Notes under the pieces: generated by a model
Databases searched by the model: none
What the model was told of the DNA's origin: nothing
What the model saw: only the letters and a program-made list of their open reading frames with translations
Made by a program: the position numbers and the translations under genes
Assembly: GCA_018666055.1 (NCBI GenBank)
Contig: JABJAS010000125.1
Span: 1 to 10,414, forward strand
DNA length: 10,414 bases
From: Halieaceae bacterium
Lineage (GTDB): Bacteria > Pseudomonadota > Gammaproteobacteria > Pseudomonadales > Halieaceae
Reading direction: 5' to 3'
In this document: piece after piece, positions 7,607-10,414 of the stretch
Position numbering within the stretch: position 1 is the first letter of the stretch
How the letters are laid out: each line of letters starts with the position of its first letter

Positions 7607-8080
7607 TCAGGCCGCCGTATCGCCTGCGATGGTCATTGCTGTGTCATATTTCACTTCTTCCATCGACAGTAGCGCAGTGACCTTAAAAATCTTCACGTCC
7701 GCAATAAGGCCCTGATAAAACTGGTCGTAGGCTTTGGCGTCGGCGACTCTGACTTTGAGGATATAGTCGACATCACCGGCTAGGCGATGCGCCTCCATCA
7801 CCTCGGTGCGGCTGCGCACCGCGCTGAGGAACTGTTGTTGCCAAGCGGCATCGTGTTCACTGGTCTGTATCAGCACGAAGAAACAGGCCGCTAAACCGAG
7901 TGCGTCAGGGTCACATAGGGCCACCTCATGGCGAATGACACCTTGCTGCTTCAGTTTTTTCACCCGATTCCATACGGGTGTCTTGCTAGATCCTGTTCTT
8001 GCGGCGAGCTGTTCTAACGACAGCGTGCAGTCACGTTGTAATAACGTGATGAGGACTTTATCGATGTAATCAAGCTTCAT
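7607..8080 (-). CDS. Lrp/AsnC-family transcriptional regulator
   Basis: A 157-aa DNA-binding regulator with the two-part Lrp layout. The N-terminal winged helix-turn-helix spans about residues 4-60 (LSLEQLAARTGSSKTPVWNR at 20-39, then KKLKQQGVI). The C-terminal ligand/oligomerisation (RAM) domain covers about 65-148, with the conserved turn RLAGDVDYILKV (99-110). The ATG (reverse complement of 8078-8080) has AAGGAA upstream at 8086-8091. It is transcribed away from cysG across an AT-rich region with a candidate Lrp site, and convergently with pgsA. An Lrp-type gene beside cysG-DUF2849-cysI is, to my knowledge, a common alphaproteobacterial arrangement. Control of the sulfite-reduction operon and of itself is therefore likely but inferred from position. 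The effector (an amino acid such as cysteine would be natural) cannot be read from the sequence. It is not Lrp proper. Confidence 0.9.
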   Translation of the reverse strand: MKLDYIDKVLITLLQRDCTLSLEQLAARTGSSKTPVWNRVKKLKQQGVIRHEVALCDPDALGLAACFFVLIQTSEHDAAWQQQFLSAVRSRTEVMEAHRLAGDVDYILKVRVADAKAYDQFYQGLIADVKIFKVTALLSMEEVKYDTAMTIAGDTAA

Positions 8081-8217
8081 TCGAGTTCCTTGGAGAAAAA
8101 GAAGAAAATATACTATTTTATAGCTCTATATAGAAATATTTTTCTGTTAATTCGGTTATAAAACCATGATTTAAAAATATTTTCGTTATATAGCGAGCGT
8201 TGTTAGGCTGTCGCCCT
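8081..8217. promoter_or_regulatory. AT-rich divergent promoter region between the Lrp-type gene and cysG
   Basis: This 137-base gap is strikingly AT-rich between about 8095 and 8192 compared with everything around it. It must hold the promoters for both directions. Possible -10 elements are TATATA (8187-8192) for cysG and, on minus, TATATT (8107-8112) or TATAAA (8117-8122). None has a convincing -35 at proper spacing, which would fit activator-dependent promoters. Symmetric elements include AAAATATTTT (8174-8183), GGTTATAAAACC (8154-8165, near-palindrome) and the candidate operator listed separately. The start of transcription cannot be fixed by eye. Confidence 0.55.
8131..8146. promoter_or_regulatory. 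Candidate Lrp/AsnC-type operator
   Basis: TAGAAATATTTTTCTG is an interrupted near-palindrome with half-sites TAGAAA and TTTCTG around an AT core. The E. coli Lrp consensus is YAGHAWATTWTDCTR. This site keeps the outer YAG...CTR half-sites with an AT-only centre but is one base longer. It lies between the divergent Lrp-type gene and cysG, where an autoregulatory and operon-controlling site would be expected. In an AT-rich tract some chance symmetry is expected, so the call is moderate. Confidence 0.45.
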
Positions 8218-9636
8218 ATGAACTACCTCCCTATCTTTGTGTCGACGCGCAGTTGCCGGGCGATTGTCGTTGGCGGCGGTTTGCTCGCCGAAGCAAAATG
8301 CCGCGCTTTGTTGAAAACTTCAGCCGAAGTCGTTTTGTTCTGTGAGGCGCCTACGTCTGTCATGTTGCAGTGGCGAGATGAGTGCCGATTGCAATTAGAG
8401 ACGAGGGCTTGCCTTTTTTCCGACCTGCAGACGGCTCGCTTGGTTTACGCCGCTAGCGAATGCGACCACGACAATACGCGGATTGCGCAGCTGTCGAATG
8501 AAGCGGGCGTTTGGGTCAATGTGGTTGACTGCCCTGATGCCTGTGATTTCATCACGCCGGCGATCGTCGATCGCGATCCGGTTGTGGTCGCTATCGGCAC
8601 TGAAGGCACTGCGCCGGTGTTGGCGCAACAAATCAAGCTAGATGTCGAATCGATGCTACCCATCCATCTAGGCGTGCTGGCTCGAGCCGCCCAGCAATTT
8701 CGTCACCGTGCAAGGCAGTTGTTACCGGGTTTGCCGCGTAGACGTTTTTGGGCTGATTTTTTTCAGCGCTCGAGCCAACAGTCAGATCTGTCACCCACCG
8801 CCTTAGAGGGCACGCTGTCCACGTTGTTAGCACAGCATCAACAGTGGGCCGCGCCCGAGGGCAAGGTGATATTTGTCGGGGCAGGCCCGGGCGACCCCGA
8901 TTTGCTGACCGTCAAGGCGCGCAGGATGATACAAGAAGCCGACGTGATCGTTTATGACCGTTTGGTGGGCGATCACATTCTGGATCTTGCTAGAAAAGAA
9001 GCGAAATTTATCAATGCGGGAAAGAAAGGCTTTGGCTTATCGATGCCTCAGACGGATATCAGCGCGCACTTACTGCGCGAGGCGTCGCAGGGTCAGGTAG
9101 TGGTGCGGCTCAAAGGGGGCGATCCTGGCATGTTTGGCCGGCTGGATGAGGAGTTAACTGCGCTTACCGCAGCCGGGGTCACAACAGAGATTATTCCCGG
9201 TGTCACCGCTGCAGCGGCAGCCGCCGCCACGCTACAGGTGTCTTTGACTCAACGAGGCAGGAACACACGCGTCACCTTTTTGACGGCGCACGATGCCAAA
9301 GGGTATGCGGAGCACGATTGGCAGCAGTTGGTCGATACGGAGCAAACACTGGCCGTCTATATGGGTCGAAAGACGGCGGCGTTTTTACAGGGACGGTTAT
9401 TGATGCACGGTGCAAATAGGCTGACACCGGTTACCTGCATTGAAAATGTTTCCCGTCGTGATCAGCGCGCTTTTGTGAGCCAATTGGATGGGTTCGTCGA
9501 GGCACTCGGTGAGCAGCGCTTCGAGGGGCCTCTGATGATTTTGGTCGGAATCGCAGGTGCCGTGGGCGCCCGCGACCTGCGTGAGCACGCTGATTCAGTC
9601 GGCACGCTGGAGCGAGAGCAGCATGGCTCGTATTAA
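8218..9636 (+). CDS. cysG: Siroheme synthase CysG (SUMT fused to precorrin-2 dehydrogenase/ferrochelatase)
   Basis: Makes sirohaem from uroporphyrinogen III: two methylations, NAD-dependent oxidation and iron insertion. Starting at ATG 8218 (a TTG at 8200 is also in frame) it is 472 aa (E. coli CysG 457). The N-terminal half has the Rossmann motif VVGGGLLAEAK (17-27), NVVD with the catalytic Asp104, and FITPAIVDRDPVVVAIGTEG (111-130). The C-terminal methyltransferase shows GAGPGDPDLLTVKA (221-234), VYDRLV (Asp247), NAGKKG (266-271), VRLKGGDPGMFGR (296-308), IIPGVTAA and YMGRKTA with Met382. Features such as VAIGTEGTAPVLA, the RRRFWADFF linker (174-182) and SLTQRGRNT recall alphaproteobacterial CysG more than E. 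coli; the phosphorylated Ser128 of Salmonella CysG is Thr here. It overlaps the next gene by 14 bases and supplies the cofactor of the reductase downstream. Confidence 0.95.
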   Translation: MNYLPIFVSTRSCRAIVVGGGLLAEAKCRALLKTSAEVVLFCEAPTSVMLQWRDECRLQLETRACLFSDLQTARLVYAASECDHDNTRIAQLSNEAGVWVNVVDCPDACDFITPAIVDRDPVVVAIGTEGTAPVLAQQIKLDVESMLPIHLGVLARAAQQFRHRARQLLPGLPRRRFWADFFQRSSQQSDLSPTALEGTLSTLLAQHQQWAAPEGKVIFVGAGPGDPDLLTVKARRMIQEADVIVYDRLVGDHILDLARKEAKFINAGKKGFGLSMPQTDISAHLLREASQGQVVVRLKGGDPGMFGRLDEELTALTAAGVTTEIIPGVTAAAAAAATLQVSLTQRGRNTRVTFLTAHDAKGYAEHDWQQLVDTEQTLAVYMGRKTAAFLQGRLLMHGANRLTPVTCIENVSRRDQRAFVSQLDGFVEALGEQRFEGPLMILVGIAGAVGARDLREHADSVGTLEREQHGSY

Positions 9637-9934
9637 ACCACCCGTTGTTATCACGGCGAACCGTCTCACGACCGGCGAGGTGGTGTTTTGGGGAAGCGAA
9701 CAGCGGTGGGTGAAGAAGCTATCGGACGCATTACCGTTTCACAGCATTGATGTAGCGTCCGAAACGGCAAAAACCATTGACGATGAGTTAGTGGTACTGG
9801 GTGTCTACTTGGTCGCGATCGCTGCGTCCATCGGGACGCATCAGCCCACTCATTACAGAGAATCAATACGAGCAACGGCGATTGCGCCTTACGCGATCGC
9901 GGGTAACGACGGAGTCACTGATGTACCGCTATAA
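9623..9934 (+). CDS. DUF2849-type small protein, first copy
   Basis: A 103-aa protein without signal peptide or membrane segment. The opening PPVVITANRLTTGEVVFWG (7-25), the Trp in QRWVKKL, the GVYLV strand and a YRESIRA segment (about 78-84) fit DUF2849, a family found, as I recall, mostly between cysG and cysI in alphaproteobacteria. Its molecular role is unknown; a helper role in sulfite reduction is inference from the fixed position. The frame is open upstream from 9557, but ATG 9623, with GGAG at 9609-9612, gives the family-like start. It begins inside the end of cysG and ends inside the start of the second copy, so the three are probably translated in a coupled way. The last codons (DVPL-stop) are written in the same bases that start the next gene. 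Confidence 0.75.
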   Translation: MARIKPPVVITANRLTTGEVVFWGSEQRWVKKLSDALPFHSIDVASETAKTIDDELVVLGVYLVAIAASIGTHQPTHYRESIRATAIAPYAIAGNDGVTDVPL

Positions 9935-9935
9935 C
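9918..9935 (+). repeat. 18-base direct repeat, copy 1 (start of second DUF2849 gene)
   Basis: CTGATGTACCGCTATAAC here is identical to 10199-10216, offset by 281 bases. In this copy it holds the start ATG of the second DUF2849 gene (MYRYN) and, one frame over, the last codons and TAA stop of the first DUF2849 gene. Confidence 0.9.
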
Positions 9936-10202
9936 ATTTGTCATCGCCTGACCACGGGAGAGCTGCTTTACCTCGGTAAGCAACAGCAATGGGTCAATGA
10001 TATGACTCAAGCGATTACGCTTCATGGGTCTGGCGCGGAAGGGCAACGAATTGATGAAGGGTTGGGCACAGGCGGAGTGTTGGGGGTGTTTTTGGTGCCT
10101 CTGCGTCAGACGTCCGGGCAGGCCCCCACGACGTTTTCTGTGATATCGAAACAAAGCGAGCAAGCGTGCGATCATGATGTCAGTGTGGCAAGGCGAGCCT
10201 GA
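9921..10202 (+). CDS. DUF2849-like small protein, second, diverged copy
   Basis: A 93-aa protein of unknown function. HRLTTGELLYLGKQQQWVNDM (8-28) aligns with NRLTTGEVVFWGSEQRWVKKL of the preceding gene, and VLGVFLV (53-59) with VLGVYLV. By eye about a third of the aligned core is identical, so the two are paralogues. The C-terminal third has lost the YRESIR-like segment and reads as unrelated sequence. Its first five residues, MYRYN, replace the family's usual N-terminus and equal those of the CysI-type protein downstream, through the 18-base repeat. The frame is open from 9801, but ATG 9921 has GGAG at 9911-9914 and begins at the homologous part. TGATG joins its stop to the cysI start. It may be functional or a copy drifting towards loss. 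Confidence 0.65.
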   Translation: MYRYNICHRLTTGELLYLGKQQQWVNDMTQAITLHGSGAEGQRIDEGLGTGGVLGVFLVPLRQTSGQAPTTFSVISKQSEQACDHDVSVARRA

Positions 10203-10216
10203 TGTACCGCTATAAC
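10199..10216 (+). repeat. 18-base direct repeat, copy 2 (start of cysI)
   Basis: Second identical copy of CTGATGTACCGCTATAAC. It contains the TGA stop of the second DUF2849 gene overlapping the ATG of the reductase gene (TGATG) and encodes MYRYN. This looks like the original location, because MYRY is the usual beginning of this reductase type. Confidence 0.9.
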
Positions 10217-10414
10217 GCCTTTGATGAGGGTTTTGTGAAAGAGCGGGTGGCTCAGTATCGGGATCAGGTAGAGCGACGACTCTCCGGCGCGTTGACGGAG
10301 GACGAGTTCAAGCCGTTACGGTTGATGAATGGCGTGTATCTCCAGCTACACGCTTATATGCTCAGAGTGGCGATACCCTATGGCACGTTATCGAGTCGGC
10401 AAATGCGGGTGTTG
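10202..10414 (+). CDS. cysI: Sulfite/nitrite reductase haemoprotein, N-terminal part (partial)
   Basis: The first 71 codons of a gene that continues beyond the window. LTEDEFKPLRLMNGVYLQLH (31-50) and MLRVAIPYGTLSSRQMR (53-69) match the N-terminal ferredoxin-like half-domain of the sirohaem/[4Fe-4S] sulfite and nitrite reductase family. In particular they match the CysI-type proteins of alphaproteobacteria, which begin MYRYxxFD. The protein would reduce sulfite to sulfide in the cytoplasm using the sirohaem made by CysG. The catalytic Cys motifs lie beyond the window, so sulfite versus nitrite preference cannot be read directly. The cysG and DUF2849 context favours sulfite. The ATG follows TGATG, with AAGGCGAG upstream (10190-10197) as ribosome site. 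Confidence 0.88.
   Translation, partial: MYRYNAFDEGFVKERVAQYRDQVERRLSGALTEDEFKPLRLMNGVYLQLHAYMLRVAIPYGTLSSRQMRVL

Noticed and set aside
7544..7613. 8-base inverted repeat GGCCTGAG / CTCAGGCC spanning the pgsA-regulator junction
   Set aside because: The arms are separated by 54 bases, overlap coding ends and lack a T-run; this is not a convincing bidirectional terminator and may be chance.
8200..8217. TTG start for cysG six codons upstream of the ATG
   Set aside because: The family begins with MNYLPIF-like sequence, which the ATG at 8218 gives directly; the extra residues add nothing recognisable.
1..10414. CRISPR array, insertion sequence, tRNA or rRNA
   Set aside because: No spaced repeat series, transposase motif, terminal inverted repeats or RNA gene folds were seen on either strand.

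Overview
The window looks like a chromosomal segment of a Gram-negative gammaproteobacterium, moderately GC-rich by eye. The evidence is a core gene order, comEC - msbA - lpxK - kdsB, known from gammaproteobacteria such as E. coli (ycaI-msbA-lpxK-...-kdsB). I cannot name the genus.

Left part (1-6929, all on +). The 3' end of a probable comEC is followed by about 350 bases without a gene. Then comes a tightly packed run of five genes: msbA (lipid A flippase), lpxK (lipid A 4'-kinase), kdsB (CMP-Kdo synthetase), murB (peptidoglycan precursor reductase) and uvrC (excision nuclease subunit). Neighbouring genes overlap or nearly touch: an ATGA overlap joins msbA/lpxK, there are 7 bases between lpxK and kdsB, an 11-base overlap joins kdsB/murB, and TGATG joins murB/uvrC. 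After a 55-base gap comes pgsA (6985-7563, phosphatidylglycerophosphate synthase). Together this is an envelope-building block (LPS, peptidoglycan, phospholipid) with a DNA repair gene inside it.

Right part (7607-10414). A convergent Lrp/AsnC-family regulator is followed by an AT-rich divergent promoter region. That region carries a near-palindrome resembling an Lrp operator. Reading away from it on + are a fused siroheme synthase (cysG), two consecutive small DUF2849-type genes, and the start of a sulfite/nitrite reductase haemoprotein (cysI type) that runs off the window. The logic is assimilatory sulfite reduction: CysG makes the sirohaem that the reductase needs, and the Lrp-type protein is the likely local regulator. 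The layout and the CysG/CysI signatures resemble the sulfur-assimilation operon typical of alphaproteobacteria, which suggests transfer into a gammaproteobacterial background.

Most unusual point: the DUF2849 gene is doubled. A perfect 18-base direct repeat lies at the start codon of the second DUF2849 gene and again at the start codon of cysI, so both proteins begin MYRYN. In the first position the same bases also encode the end and stop codon of the first DUF2849 gene.
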